A DNA stretch of 64,000 nucleotides, from positions 124,001 to 188,000 of the forward strand of contig JALRMH010000003.1 in assembly GCA_026119935.1 (NCBI GenBank), in the 5' to 3' direction. The DNA is from Endothia cerciana (Eukaryota > Ascomycota > Sordariomycetes > Diaporthales > Cryphonectriaceae). Made by a program: the position numbers and the translations under genes. The notes under the pieces are model-generated. The model searched no databases, was not told the DNA's origin, and was given only the letters and a program-made list of their open reading frames with translations. This document shows, piece by piece, positions 34,836 through 47,339 of the stretch; the first letter of the stretch is position 1; every line of letters begins with the position of its first letter.

Positions 34836-37289
34836 ATGGCCACACAGCAGGAGAAGCGTGCTCTGCTGGCCGCGCAGGGGGGGGAGGGGCTCCAGACCGT
34901 GGGGTCCGACCCGAACGGCGGTGAGGGCCCGGCGATCCCAGGCCGCAGGTCCAAGGGTGGAAGGAGAGGCGCGCGCCCGGCAGCGGCGGCGTGCCTCGTC
35001 CTCGCGTCGCTAGCCGCCGTCCTGCTTATCTGGACCATCCGGGGCCCGTGTCATCACGATGCCCGGCTGTCGGGCGAGCCGTCGTCCCGAGCCCCTGGCG
35101 GCAATGGCCGGTCCGGGAGCCCGTCGTATCCAGCGCTCTCGCCGTCCGGGCTTGCGAGGGTCCCCGTGGCCGGCCCTCCCTACGGCCACGCGGTCGGCGA
35201 CGAGCCGTCTGATGCCGGGTTGCTTAGACGGCCGGGCGGACTGGGGACGGCAAGGCGCCGGTCCGCCTCGGTGTCCGCGCCGGGCACCACGGGCACCACG
35301 GCTGCTTCGGCGGCGGCAACCGTGAGCGCGGGCGGTACTGTCCTGGTGGACTTCCAAGTTCACCAGCCCGTGTTGACGCCCGAGGGCGCGGCCCTGGACG
35401 GCGGTGTGAGCAACGGCGGGGCCGGCGAGGTCCAGGACTCTTGCCAGGTGTTGCTGATGGATTACGTCTTTGCCTACAGCTATGGCGAGCCGTACATTGG
35501 TGAGTTCCACCCCCCAGGTCCCGCAGGCGGGTGAGCGGTTCGGTATCAGGAGCTGACCCGCGCCACAGGCAACTACACGCCTCCCGACTGTGCGTTCAAC
35601 CGCGTGTCGATGAACTTCACCGTCGTCTCAGAGGGCAGACAGTATGACCGCCTGGCCCTCATGTACTTCAACGACACCGAGGTCTGGCGGACCTCCACCG
35701 CCGAGCCGACCACCGCCCCCGGGATCCGCTGGACCTACCTGAAGGACATGACCGAGTACCTCTCCCTCTGGCGGGAGCCGCAGAAGCTCATCTTCGACCT
35801 CGGCAACCTGATCACAGACGTCTACACGGGCGACTACAACACCACCCTCGTCGCGACCTTCTTCTACGACGAGGGCGTCGATGTCGAGACCGCCGCCCCG
35901 GCAGACCTGATCATCCCCATCTCGGCCCGCCAGTCTGCCTCGGACGGCGTGAGCCAGTTCACGCTGCCCGCCGACAACGCGACCAACACCATCGCATTCC
36001 CGCAGAACGCCCGCCGCGCCGTCTTCTCGGTCAGCGCCAACGGCCAGAGCGACGAGGAGTTCTGGTGGAGCAACGTGCTCGAGTCGGACGTCTCGGCCTT
36101 CGCCGCGACCGCCGGCACCTTCCCCGGGTACAGCCCCTGGCGCGAGGTCCAGGTCCTCATCGACGGGCAGCTGGCCGGCGTCGACTGGCCCTTCCCCGTG
36201 GTCTTCACCGGCGGCGTGGTCCCCAGCCTGCACAGGCCCGTGGTGGGGCCGGACGCCTTCGACCTCAAGGAGCACGAGATCGACATCACCCCGTGGCTGG
36301 GCGTGCTGTGTGACGGGGACAACCACACCTTCACCATCTACGTCGCGGGCCTGTTGGACGACGGCGGGGCCGAGGCCGCGGTGACACAGACGGTCGGGAG
36401 CAGCTGGTACGTGACCGGCAAGATCTTCGTGTGGCTCGACGACGAGGGCAGCGTGACGACTGGGTCCGCACCCACGATCGACGCCGCCGCCCCCCAGATC
36501 ACCGTCTCCCAGAGCATCACGCAGGTCAGCAACGGCACCAACGACACGCTCACCTACGACACCGAGGTCTCTCGCGCCTTCTCCGTCTCCGCGACGATCA
36601 CCACGGGCCAGAACGGCTCCAGCACGGTCACCTGGACGCAGAACCTGACCTACAGCAACAGGGGCTACATCTGGGCCGAGGGCTACAGCCAGATCAACGA
36701 CTTCCTGACGACCGGGAGCGACGCTGCCGACACCTCGTCTTCCTCTGCGGCCGGTGCGGACTACAAGTATCAGTACAAGTGGCCCCTCTGGTGCAACACC
36801 AGCGTCTCGTACTCGGCAGAGGGCAACCTGACCATCTTCGCGCAGCTCATCCAGGGCGAGGAGGTTTATGTCGAGGGCGCGGCGGTGTACCCGGATGGCC
36901 TGGAGGCGTTTGCCGTCGACGGGAAGAGCTACACCGGCTCGCTGGCCAACACCACCAAGGACGGCATCGCGTACTACTTCGAGTACGCTGACGACACTGT
37001 AAGTTCCGGGTACGGCTCGACGGACCAGGTGTTCAGCTTCGGCGGCTTCACCGGCCCGGCGGGCGGATCGATCGATGCCACGCCCGATGAGCAGCTGTAC
37101 TACAGACACGTCGAGGCTGCAAACTCCACCATCACGTACGATGTCCAGGAGCTGGCTTCGGCGAGCGTCGGGTCCGGAGATACGGGCGTGGGCAGCAGTG
37201 CCGCCGGCTTCAAGGGCACGTACGTGCGGGCGCCGCTTGATGGGGGCAACGGCGCGCCGAGGGTGTTCATGAACCGGCAAGGGCCATAG
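34836..37289 (+). CDS. PNGase A-like (peptide-N4-glycosyl asparagine amidase A) membrane protein
   Basis: Two exons, 34836-35499 and 35569-37289, give 794 residues. The N-terminal 45 residues are cytosolic and basic (GRRSKGGRRGARP), followed by one TM helix (AAACLVLASLAAVLLIWTI), so it is a type II membrane protein with a large lumenal or extracellular domain. A disordered Ser/Pro/Gly stalk leads to the PNGase A-type domain, starting near LVDFQVHQPVLTPEG and continuing with QVLLMDYVFAYSYGEPYIG, NYTPPDCAFNRV, GRQYDRLALMYFNDTEVWRTSTAEP, GIRWTYLKDMTEY and LWREPQKLIFDLGN. Many N-x-S/T sites fit secretion-pathway passage. Plant members remove N-glycans; activity of fungal relatives is less certain. 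The intron (69 nt) joins IG to NYTPP in frame. The long antisense frame over this gene is a GC artefact. Confidence 0.9.
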
Positions 37290-37609
37290 GCGGTTATTCC
37301 GCGCGCCACTGGGGGGGGGTGGGGGGCGAGATGCGGCGTAGGTGGTTTGCACCTCGCGCCGGAATGCTGGTCTGGGACGAGGTCTCAAGCTTGGTGTCGT
37401 AAACTCAAACAGCATCTTGCACCTGGGCATCGACTGTCTACTTCTTCTCCGGTTCTGATTTCTTGTATATACGTACGTACGTACCACCGCATGATTAGCT
37501 GTATCTACACACAAAGTATGGCGGTCTCTCGGATGGCGTCGCAGTCCAACGTGACATCGCCGCAAAGTCAATCGCAGCGCTGCAGGAAATGTACTATGGT
37601 ACCGCAGAA

Positions 37610-37701
37610 GGTTGGCAGATATTTGAGGTGGCAGATAGTTGAGGTGACAGATAGTTGAGGTGGCAGATAGTTGAGGTGGCAGATAGTTGAGGTGACAGAG
37701 A
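37610..37701 (+). repeat. 16-bp minisatellite
   Basis: Five full and one partial copy of GGTGGCAGATAGTTGA with few substitutions (GTGA for GTGG in some units). It lies about 320 bp beyond the PNGase A-like stop codon. Confidence 0.92.
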
Positions 37702-40700
37702 GCTAGCCGCTGCACGGTAGTGCTGGCCGACATTCCGACGAGGAGATTGATAGCCACCTACACTTCTGAGCGGTTTCGAACGAATTGGCAACACTGCGAT
37801 GGCTTAAGGGGAAGCACGGGAGGTAAAAAGGCCAGGGCCTCATTAGACCTCGTCAGATCCAGATGATCATTGGGATCTGCCGCGCTACTGTATATGCGGC
37901 TGCCAATCAACGCCTTGGCATCTTCAGCCTCGCCGGTGCCTGTCCAACTCATGGGAATTTGGCTTTCTGTACCTTAGTAACAACCAGGGGTAGGTTGAAG
38001 TACAGGACAAGACCAGGGGCGGGTTGAAGTATAGTAAGGTACCACAGTACAAGACCAGGGCTGCCAGCCCGTGCGGTGGCGAGGTACAGAACCGGAGCCG
38101 TACAGGAGCCGCAGCTATACTATGGTATAGTCAAACCCCCCAGATCTCGCTCGACATGGGATGAAGAAGTACGTATTGGCAAAGATCCCGGCATCTAGGG
38201 TCACGAATCTGGAAACAGGTACCGAAGAACGCCATGCGGTGCCTTCGACCTGCAGCGGAGAGGCTGAAGAGCTGCTACTGTACGAACATCCTGATGAGCC
38301 GTTCGGTCGTTCATGGCTCGAGTGGGTCCGCTTGTTCGTCGGTTATGTTGATAAGCTGCAGGTCAGGACTCCTATATAGCTTCTCCTGAGTGCTGCGACG
38401 GTCAGCATTGCCTCGCGGACGGCTTACAACAAGCTCCATGAGGCATGCTGGTTCCCAGGATATGTTCCCAGCCCAGCCAGCCGTGGCGTGGATGTGTGTG
38501 TTTCGTCTCGAGGAGGCGTCAGACGGACTGAGCAGATGGCACGCCTTTTCCGGAGCGGATCGCCCAAGATGGAGATGCTCTGCCATCTGCGATTGGGAGA
38601 GCATACACCCCATGTCGTATTAGGCGCAGTACACATTCCATGGCCCTGTGTCGTCAAAAATAGTTAGCAGCCTGCCGACCGTGATTTATGGTTTGCGCCA
38701 GCTACCCGGAATTGCAACCCCATGACATTGATGCGCGCCTCATCTGAAGTGCTCTCAACGGAGGAACGGTACAAATGGGAGATAGCTTGTGCCAAGATGG
38801 ACTGTTGTAACCATACACCCGACTCCAATTCCTCTCCATGGGGGCAGAATCAAGTTGGTCGGGGCCAAGCTGAACCCTGCGATTCCCTCCGGTCCGAAGT
38901 CGTAGGGTCTCATCGTCTTACTCGCCCGCGAAACACTGCTTTTATTAGAGCCTCGCTTCCGCTGTCACGGGATTTTCTCAGCGTTGCATGCTCGGCGTGC
39001 TCCATGAGCCGTAGCGCGGCAGCAGCGCAAGTGCCGACAAACCAGCCGCTCGAGCTCGACCAGAGAGACAAAAGCCCCTCCCGGACGGAGTCTGTTCCCA
39101 CGATAGAGTTCGGTCTAGCTTGCTGGAGCCATGGTAGACAATCCTGATCATCAACAACGTTCATCATGGGAGCATGAAGTTGCCCTCGTGACGCCTGGAG
39201 GCACCGCTCCCATTCGGGCAAACCATGATATGATTGACCCATTGAAGTCAGAGAGGAGCAGACCAAAAGCCGTTTCGCCATCACGTACCTGGTTCGAGCT
39301 AGTCGCAGGCGCTGCAGACAGACCTCGGATGGGAAAGCATCGCAGTGTTTTTCTTCCTTTCAGCTCGCCATGGGGGGGGGGTGCTAAATTAAATTAAAAT
39401 AAATAAATAAATAAAAAGAGGCAAGGGCAATCAAAACAGCCACTATTTGAACACACCTCTCATTCTGGCCACGCCGCGCGAGACTGGTGAGGGCTGGAAA
39501 TGCAGGTACCTGTGACGGTCACACAGCACGAGCCCGCCCCCGCCAACCACCCCGCGGCGGTGAGGCTTCGCCTTCGGCATGGTGAAGAACACTCGTCAGT
39601 CGTCTTCGGTCCGTGGGACAGACGACGACATCCGGACCATGGTGATGTCCAGACCAAACCCCGGATCAAATCCCGCACGACGGTAACCGCGCCAGGGGAT
39701 CTCAAAAAGGCCGTGCCATAAGGTTTTCTGACGTGAGACGACGGTCAGGGAGAGACTGGCTTTTGGAAAGGACCTTGTTCGAGGTGTAAGTGATGCGGGG
39801 TCGGCACTGATCAACAGGGTCCTCGGTCTCTTGTATCCGTTTGTACCTCGTGGGAAGACCAAAGTACACCGCATGAACTCTATTCCTCGAGGCACGGATG
39901 CGCGGCCGGCAGCAGAAGGGACGTGATCTGCGTCTGCTTCCACGGAGAAGCAAATGTCGACTGTCGAAACTCAAAAGCATTCCACAGGGGCAAAGTGCAA
40001 GAGCTTCGCCGGTGCACCGCCACCTCAGGACGTGCAGGGCGGTGCAGAGTAGCTCTGCCCTCGAGCCTTTCAAAATGTTTAACAAAGCCCGCCCCGAGGG
40101 CATAAGGTTCGCCTGGTCGAGGTAGGAACGGGGGGGGCAGAAGCCACGAGTTTCGCCCTCGACCCTCGAAGGCCAGCCATTCTCGGCGTGGCCCGGCGTG
40201 GCTTTCTCTTCTTTTCGTTTTCATCTCGCAAAGCCGTATGACTCGAGTCTGGAGGCATCCAACGCGCGGGTAGAGGCAGTTTTGTAACGGCGGAAGCGCT
40301 GTGCGCCGTTGCTCCCGGGCCCCGTGGACATTTGGCCGAGGGGCCCGAACTCAGGTCCAGATGCAGGTGCAGATTCAGAGTGGGCGCAAGAGGTGACGAT
40401 GACTGGCTGTGGTGGGCTCTCTCAACCGCGCGTGTGTTTGGGGTGTGTGTGTGTTGTGTATGTCTGTGTGTCAGTTCAAGGGGGAGGAAGAAGAAAGACA
40501 GGAAGGGGGCAAGCGTCTAACTGCTGGACGGTCAGTGTCGACGAACGAGAGGGCGTCGGGAGATGCAGGGGATCGGTGGTGTCTGCAGGGGCGAAGAGGC
40601 TGAAGGGCCCAGGAGACCCGCGGTTGGTTGCTATCAGCAGGGCTATCGGGGCCCTGGAGCTGCTCGATTGGACCACAATCACCCCACCAACGAGCAACTA

Positions 40701-41030
40701 CCGAGCCTGGGTTTTCATCTGAGATGGCTGGAGAGGTCGAGGGAGGCGCTGTTGACCAACCACCAGACCCAAACAAAACGACTCCCAAAACCAGGGCAGC
40801 TCAGGTCCTCTCTAGAACTTCCAAGTCTATTACACCTCCAGTCCGAGACACCGCTTTCATACCACAGTGTAGAGAGATCCAGTCAGGACTTACAGCTACT
40901 ACTACTAGACGTCATCCACCGGACTCAGAACAAGCGCCCACGGCATCCGAGTAGCCCGGACTCAAAACGACGTCATCGCCGTTCTCAGCACTTGTCATAA
41001 GATCTCAACCCTCCTCAAGCTCAGCCCAGC

Positions 41031-41090
41031 TCTCCTCACCCTACCTCACCTTACCTCACCTTCCCTCACCTTCCCTCACCTTCCTTACCT
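41031..41090 (+). repeat. 10-bp pyrimidine-rich tandem repeat in promoter/leader
   Basis: Six tandem decamers close to TTCCCTCACC, diverging at both ends, about 265 bp before the MARVEL start codon. CT-rich tracts of this kind are common near transcription starts in filamentous fungi. Confidence 0.85.
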
Positions 41091-41354
41091 TACCTGCCTA
41101 GTCCTGACCAGAGGAGGACTCGCTTGTAGTCTTCTTTCAACGCGTCTCTCCCACGGCTGCATCTTTCCTCTCTGCAGGGCACGACCTCCAGATCAACACA
41201 ACCCGCATACCCCGCAAGCAAGACATCGTCGCATCCCCACACGCAGCCCACAGCCAGAGGTGGGTCCATCAAATCCACGCAAACGGCCACGCCTATCATA
41301 CATAGTACCCCCTTGGCTTGGACAACACATCATCATCAGACCCCGATAGCCGCC

Positions 41355-41834
41355 ATGGAGATCATCCAAGTCGCGCTCCGCACGCTTCAGCTCTTCCTCC
41401 TGATCGTCCTGACCGCCCTGCTCGGTAACATCATCGCCACCTCCAACCATGGCGCCTACGTCTCCGCCGCGGGCGTCAACTTCTCCATGTTCGTCACCGT
41501 GCTGTCGTGGCTCGCCACCCTCTACGGGCTCGCCGTCGCCTTCGCCGAGAGCATCGCGATCCCCATCGTCGTCATGGTCGCCGACGGGCTCGTCCTCCTG
41601 TTCACCTTCATCGACGCCATCGTCCTCGCGGCCCTGCTCAGGGTGCCCAACTGCGGCGCCGCGGACGGGCTCGAGAAGAAGTGCAGGGAGCTGCAGGCGA
41701 GCACCGCCTTCATGTGGTTCCTGTTCGGGACCTTCCTGGCGACCACGGCGTTTGCCACGCTGGGCTTCCGTCGTGGAGGCGGCGGCAGCGTGAGGTCTGG
41801 GCCGAACATGAAGCAGGTACATGTCGGCGTCTGA
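41355..41834 (+). CDS. MARVEL-domain four-TM protein (Nce102-like)
   Basis: Single-exon protein of 159 residues with four TM helices, at about residues 7-30 (LRTLQLFLLIVLTALLGNII), 38-62, 65-90 and 116-140. This is the layout of fungal MARVEL/Nce102-type proteins, which organise eisosomes and plasma-membrane domains. A conserved Cys-containing loop (VPNCGAADGLEKKCRELQAS) lies between TM3 and TM4, and the tail GGGSVRSGPNMKQV is typical. The ATG at 41355 gives MEIIQVALRTLQ. An in-frame ATG at 41313 would add 14 hydrophilic residues not expected in the family. Confidence 0.88.
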   Translation: MEIIQVALRTLQLFLLIVLTALLGNIIATSNHGAYVSAAGVNFSMFVTVLSWLATLYGLAVAFAESIAIPIVVMVADGLVLLFTFIDAIVLAALLRVPNCGAADGLEKKCRELQASTAFMWFLFGTFLATTAFATLGFRRGGGGSVRSGPNMKQVHVGV

Positions 41835-44407
41835 GGATGAGGGACGACGTGTCCTGTCTCTCGGATAGGACGAGTCGCGATCTTCAATGACGAAATGACG
41901 AGGGCTCATGATGGGATGGGAATGGTTTCAGTGACAGACAGGATCACGACTGGAGGGATAACAAAAAGGCGGGCAGCAGGGGTAATGAGTGACGGATATG
42001 GTTACACTGCCACAGATATCTTTGATTGCATGTGATTATGTATTTAATAGACCGAATCAAGTGTCTTGAACGCTCTCACTTGTGCGCGGTGTCACATCAG
42101 ACCACTCTCAAATATCCTGTTGAAGACCTGGACTGTGTGTTGCCTATGAACCTTCCCAGACAACCTCCACGATATGACCGCCTGGGACCACGAGCTTGGG
42201 CCGTCCATCGTTATCGCTAGGCCCCCTTCACATCCCCAGCGATCGAAGTGGGCAACGTCACCACCGAATCGACACTTGGGAGGGAAGAATCAAGCCAAGG
42301 ACTCGTTTCACTTAAACTTATGGCCACCCAGGCTTATGGAGGAAGTCATTTTCCGTGTGGGTTGAGACCTCTCCGGACTCTGCCATGGGATTATTAAAAC
42401 AATTTGGTCCACCGTATGAACTAGGGAGACCATCCTCCCCTCTAGGTAGCATGCTCCTCTTACATGTGGTCATGATGGCAGGTCAAGAAATATACCTCTA
42501 CTATTCACTCCCCTCTCCCCCCCCTCCTCCAAAAGAAGGCCAAGACCCTTGGCTAGTTTCATGTTGTCTGCTGGTCAGGTTAATCCGTCAAGGGCTCGGT
42601 CTAGCCGTAGACCTGAGGTGCCCGCTTTCTGAGAGGTCGACGATACAGTACATAATGGGTCTTGAGGCTGTCAGCACGGCCTTGTGTACTAGGAAAACTG
42701 GGGCTCTTCTCTGGTTGATGGCCGGAGGATGGGTTTTCTGTGTACTGTAATGGCGCAAAGCCAGTAGTATGGGCCTTCATATAATTCATATTCATCCAAT
42801 GCTACTGATAAAATTCTCCATGATACTACCCCGAAGTACAAGCGTCTATCACGCTGAAAAGGGACCTCACTCGCAAAGGCATTCAGCCCTTGTCTCATCT
42901 CCGTCCTTTTTCTTCTCTTTCTGCTTTCCGGTCACTGTGTACATCACCAGCATCTTGCCTTCTCATCGGGTTTGTATCACTCAGCAGTCCTGCTCAGTAC
43001 GTGTTCCTTCGTTATGACAACAGCCCATGATCACGGTAAGGGGGGAGGGACACCACTGACGATAGAACCCCTACATCCAAAATGAGGCGTGGCGTATGCT
43101 ACTATATACTGTTCACACCACAGAAGTAGCACACATGCAAAAAGAGCCACTTGGCCAATCGAGACAGCAACCTGTGGTGCGGCCACGACCGACAAGTGTA
43201 AGCTTCATTGCGAAGGAATGACCAATGTCGAGAAGATGGCCAAGGAACATCGCTCCAGAGCTGGCAGACACTTCCTATCTCCGATACTACAATGAGTACA
43301 CGCCATCAGCATCAACCGTGAGGACAACTTTCGAGAGGAAGGCTCAGGAAGTCTTCACCAATACCGCAAATGCCCTGATTCCGAAGGAAACGCCCGTCGG
43401 CTACAAGGTTATATGTGGGTTGCCCAACTCGATGCCATTTCCACGATCCCCGCACCCGATGTTGGACAAGAGTTCCTGATTCATCCTTTCCCGTAGAGAT
43501 TACAATACCAAGCAGGGCTGTGCATCACTTAATTGGCTGGTAAGGTTAAACTGTGATTCGGATCTTCCCCATTGTGGCAAGCCATGACCCGTGTCGAGAG
43601 TTAGCAGAGCTGTTCCTGAGCACCTTTTCTTGTGCGCTGCTCCCAGGGCATCTATCATGATACTCCAGATGTCTGCAAAATAGCATCAAAGAGCAGATAC
43701 TCATACTCGATGTTCGCTGGACACACAGACGATGGTTGGGGCTGAACTCGGAATGATAGTTGAGAATATGTTGTGGCGATTTACTGCTTTTTCGGCAACG
43801 ACCTCGACTGGTAAGGACAGTGGCTTGGGCAGCTGCTCGGTTGGTGACCTGGAAGATGACTTGAGCTAGGCGATGATGGCTCGCTTCCCAGTGACATGTG
43901 CCCTAGCCAGCTGATGCTGCTCCGAGGAGAACAGTCATCAGGCAGACCATCGGCGAGGCCCAATGTGTCCAGTGCCGGTGATGCCGACCATGGGAAGTAC
44001 TTTATGCTGTGTGGTGTGGAAATTGAGAATCACAATGGGTCTGTTTCTATTGGCATTTTCTTCCTGCGCTCACTGGGGCTTGTTTCACCTAGCACGTATG
44101 ACGGACCGAGAACGTAACCTGTCAAGGTTCGTGATTAACACGACTCTATCTTCACCATGAATCGGGTGGGGCGCCGCTCAACCGTCCACTTGTCTAAATG
44201 CCGGCTAGATCCATGGTGGGCAAGTCTCATGGTGGGCAGATGGACCGGCAGTTGGTGAGGTCTCTGGGCCAGTGGCTCCGACTGCTTGCTGCCCCGGCCC
44301 CGTGTACAGCGCAAGTCGACGTGTCCCTCGATTCTACCTCCAGTGGGCCGGCCGTGGACGCATGTGCGGGGTGGCAGTAGCAGCTCTTGTCAAGGCATGC
44401 CCTCTCT
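41835..44407. other. 2.6-kb intergenic interval
   Basis: No gene firmly supported. One patch, about 43225-43390, reads coding-like in one frame (ELADTSYLRYYNEYTPSAST, then FERKAQEVFTNTANALIPKE) with a possible GTTATA donor after it. It has no identifiable start, partner exon or domain, so it may be a gene relic. The rest is mixed sequence and the Mim2 3' region. Confidence 0.4.
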
Positions 44408-44828
44408 TCATAACGACACGGCAGCCTCTGCGGCCCCCGTAGCCACAAACGCCTTCTTGTTGGTCCATCGTATCTCGACGTTGTGCATCCATTCCATGTA
44501 TCTCGCCCAGCCTAGGTTACGCACAGTCAGCGCCCAGCTCTCTCTCCGTAACCCCGTGACCCGCCACGTCCATAGCCGGATGAGGGTACCTACTCCAATA
44601 AGCAAATTTCCTCCCTAGGTACTTGCCCGCAAAAGGTACGACCACCATCGTAAGCAGCAGCTGTACCTGCTCGAGGCTCTCCTCCCACTCGCGCTGTGCG
44701 TCAGCCGAGTCGTCGGACTCGGAGCTCAGCACGCCGCTGGATATGGAGGGCAGGGAGTCGAGATCATCCTCTTGATCGGAGGAGGATGCCACCATATCGG
44801 ATATTATGTAGGAGTCGGAGGCGGACAT
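44408..44828 (-). CDS. mim2: Mitochondrial import protein Mim2-like
   Basis: Two exons on the minus strand, 44594-44828 and 44408-44511, spliced over an 82-nt GTAGGT...CTAG intron, give a 112-residue protein. An acidic Ser/Asp N-terminal cytosolic segment (SSSDQEDDLDSLPS) precedes EWEESLEQVQLLLTMVVVPF, then the TM-like stretch AGKYLGRKFAYWSWARYMEW and a basic end (VEIRWTNKKAF). This order is what I recall of Mim2, the partner of Mim1 in the outer-membrane MIM complex that inserts alpha-helical proteins. The splice restores YW-S-WARYMEW exactly. The ATG at 44828 was preferred because Mim2 proteins are short; the frame remains open to 45167 but the upstream residues are low-complexity and leader-like. 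Confidence 0.8.
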
Positions 44829-45542
44829 GTTGTGGTGGTGGGAATCCGGGGGGGGGGGGGATGACAGTAGGGACGAGTTCGAGCTCGGGGCCGTCGCGGG
44901 CTGGTGACGTAGGCGGTCGAGCGAGACGGAGGTGGTTGGCGGTGGTGTGGTGTCCTGCTGCTGTGACGTCCTGCAGCTGTGGGACATAGATGTCGGTCCC
45001 CGTCTGGCCGAGTTGAAGCCTCTTTTGATCGGACGGGGGGCTGCTGGTGTATGGAGCAGAGTAGCTCGAGAGGCTGTAGTGGAGTTGAAGATGCAACGGG
45101 CACCTACCATCGGTACACAACATGGCAGGTGGGTGGCGTGGGTTAGGCACTTCGTACAGGGCTCCAACTCCTGGCCAACGGAGCCCCAGCTGGGCCTTCA
45201 GCGGCCCTGGCTGACATAATCAAACCGCTGGGCCGCTGAAGGGGAACACCTGCAGGCAGCTTAGTGTGGCACTGAAAGCCGCACATCACTGCGTGATGAT
45301 GGTGGGATTAGAGTATGACTCGGCGACAGGTTCCTCAGAGCCCATTTCTTTCCCATTGCCCCTCTCCCACCTCCCTGCCGTCCCTCCCCTCCCCGACTCA
45401 ACGAAAAAAAAAATTAGAAAAAATAACCCACCCGTCGCAACACAGCAGCGCGGCGCCGAACAAACCTATCTGCTCCCACCTGCAAAAGGAGAAAGGGACA
45501 TCCAGGGACAAAGAGAACAAACCTGTCAAGCATCGAATCAAG
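44829..45542. promoter_or_regulatory. Divergent promoter between Mim2 and eIF2-beta
   Basis: 714 bp between opposite start codons. It includes a G run of about 10 near 44849, an imperfect A9 run near 45404 and a C/T-rich stretch (about 45345-45395) preceding the eIF2-beta leader. No specific factor site claimed. Confidence 0.5.
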
Positions 45543-47339
45543 ATGGAGACTGAGGTGAGTTATGCATCAGGCTAAAGCAGGGCGACGACATCGCCCAGCA
45601 ACAATCCAACTCGAGAGAGTCTCTATCCCGTCATCCCCCCCCTCACTCTGGCTTGTCTGGCAGCTGGCCACAGCGTTCCTCACTGCAAAGGCAGTGCCAC
45701 CTGCACCCTGCAAGCACCGAGAGAAGAGGTGGCTGCATCCCTGCCCTCCACTGTTTTAGCCCCGCCAAACATTGCTGCACTTTTGAGTGAGCGGCCATTG
45801 AGGCGATTGACTCACCTCCACTTGCACTCTACATATCAACCTGTTTTATCTCCTTGCCAACCTGACACCTCCATCCGTCAACCCACCACCCCACACCTTT
45901 CGAGCAAACGGACCTCGCCTTCGACCCTTCGGATTCGAGTCTACCACATACTAAAGCTCTTCGTGCCCCCGCAGGAGCAACCAGACAGAAGGTCCAAGCC
46001 GCGCAAATCCGTCGCGTTCGACGAGGAGAAGCTTGTCGTGGCCGCCGACGGCAGTGTCGAAGTCATGGCTACCCCTAACGAGGAGAAGGACACCGCCTTG
46101 GTACGCCTTGCACCCCCCCTCCCCCCCCGGGAGCCCTGAGCTCGCCCTAGGTCCCGCCAGGGAGGAGAAGTTTGCTGACCCTAGTGTCCGTCAACCGCTG
46201 CAGTCTCACAGTCCGTCCACCGAAGAGCTCTCTGAAACCCTCGCGTCGACTAATCCTGCCTCAGCTACCGCTCCCGCCGACACCGAGACCCCTCCTCCCG
46301 AGGCTGCCGACGATGGCCTCGACCTCGGCCTGATGAAGAAGAAGAAGAAGAAGGCCAAGAAGGAGGACGACGGCGAGGGTGCCGGCGACGAGGCCGCTGC
46401 TGCTGCTGATGGTGGCCTCGGTATGTTGCATCTCCCAGTCATAACTCGCTCACCCGGCCACCTCGCTGACTCGGACCTATCTCAGACTTGGGCCTGAAGA
46501 AGAAGAAGAAGAAGAAGACGGCCAAGGAAGGCGACGATGAGTTTGCCGCCAAGCTCGCCGCCCTGGACATCGACAAGGAGGAGGGCGAAGAGGCCGAGGC
46601 TGCCCAGGAGGGTGATATGTACGTCAACAACACCCTGCCGTGTCCTCTCACCTTGTGAAGCTCCGGGTTGTCTGCCCGGGTTACTTGATCGACGGGAAAT
46701 ATACCACCCAGCAGCAGTTGTTTTGGAAGTCGGGCTGACAGCACGCGCTACAGGAAACTCGGTACCGGCATCTGGAACCACGATGACCAGACCCCTATAA
46801 CGTACAACCTCCTGCTGGTATGTCTTGTTCTCCTGCGTTCATGGCCTGGTTATGGTCTGGTCTATATCCTAACATGTTCACAGAGTCGTTTCTTCACCCT
46901 CCTGACCGAGAAGAACCCAGAACACGCCACCGGGATCGCCAAGAGCTACAAGATCCCCCCTCCCCAGTGCGTGCGCGAAGGCAACAAGAAGACCATCTTT
47001 GCCAACCTCGCCGAGATCTGCAAGCGCATGAAGCGGTCCGATGAGCACGTCACGGCGTTCCTGTTTGCCGAGTTGGGAACCAGCGGTTCCACCGACGGCA
47101 GCAGGCGGTTGGTCATCAAGGGTCGCTTCCAGCCGAAGCAGCTCGAGACTGTGCTGCGCAAGTACATCATCGAGTACGTGTCGTGCAAAACGTGTAGGTC
47201 ACCCGATACGGAGCTGAGCAAGGGAGAGAATCGTCTGTCCTTCGTCACCTGCAACTCGTGCGGTTCCCGCCGGTCGGTCGCGCCCATCAAGACCGGTTTC
47301 TCGGCCCAGATCGGAAAGAGAAAGAAGATGCGGGCGTAG
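45543..47339 (+). CDS. sui3: Translation initiation factor eIF2 subunit beta
   Basis: eIF2-beta, part of the GTPase complex that brings Met-tRNAi to the 40S subunit. Six exons (45543-45554, 45975-46100, 46204-46420, 46486-46618, 46754-46817, 46884-47339) give 335 residues, with every phase matching. Exon 1 is only 12 nt (METE) and is followed by a 420-nt intron, long for this genome. The N-terminal half has Lys blocks (MKKKKKKAKK and LKKKKKKKTAK) that bind eIF5 and eIF2B-epsilon. The core follows (WNHDDQTPITYNLLL, SRFFTLLTEKNPEHATG, KSYKIPPPQ), and the C-terminal zinc finger is CKTC with CNSC. RFQPKQLETVLRKYIIEYV is the usual helix before the finger. Confidence 0.95.

Larger units (their letters stand above)
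37290..41354. other. 4-kb intergenic interval
   Basis: No gene supported. Short frames (38161-38379, 38722-39147, 39702-40103 minus, 40563-41000) lack motifs and leaders. There are tandem repeats at 37610-37701 and 41031-41090, a diverged two-copy repeat near 37985-38030 (ACCAGGGG then GGTTGAAGTA) and an AT-rich (AAAT)n patch at about 39385-39415. The pyrimidine-rich end is the promoter and leader of the MARVEL gene. Confidence 0.45.

Noticed and set aside
35628..37757. 709-codon open frame antisense to the PNGase A-like gene
   Set aside because: Its composition (Arg/Val/Gly/Asp-rich, no motif) is what the complement of a GC-biased coding exon gives. The sense strand has a clear family match and splice site.
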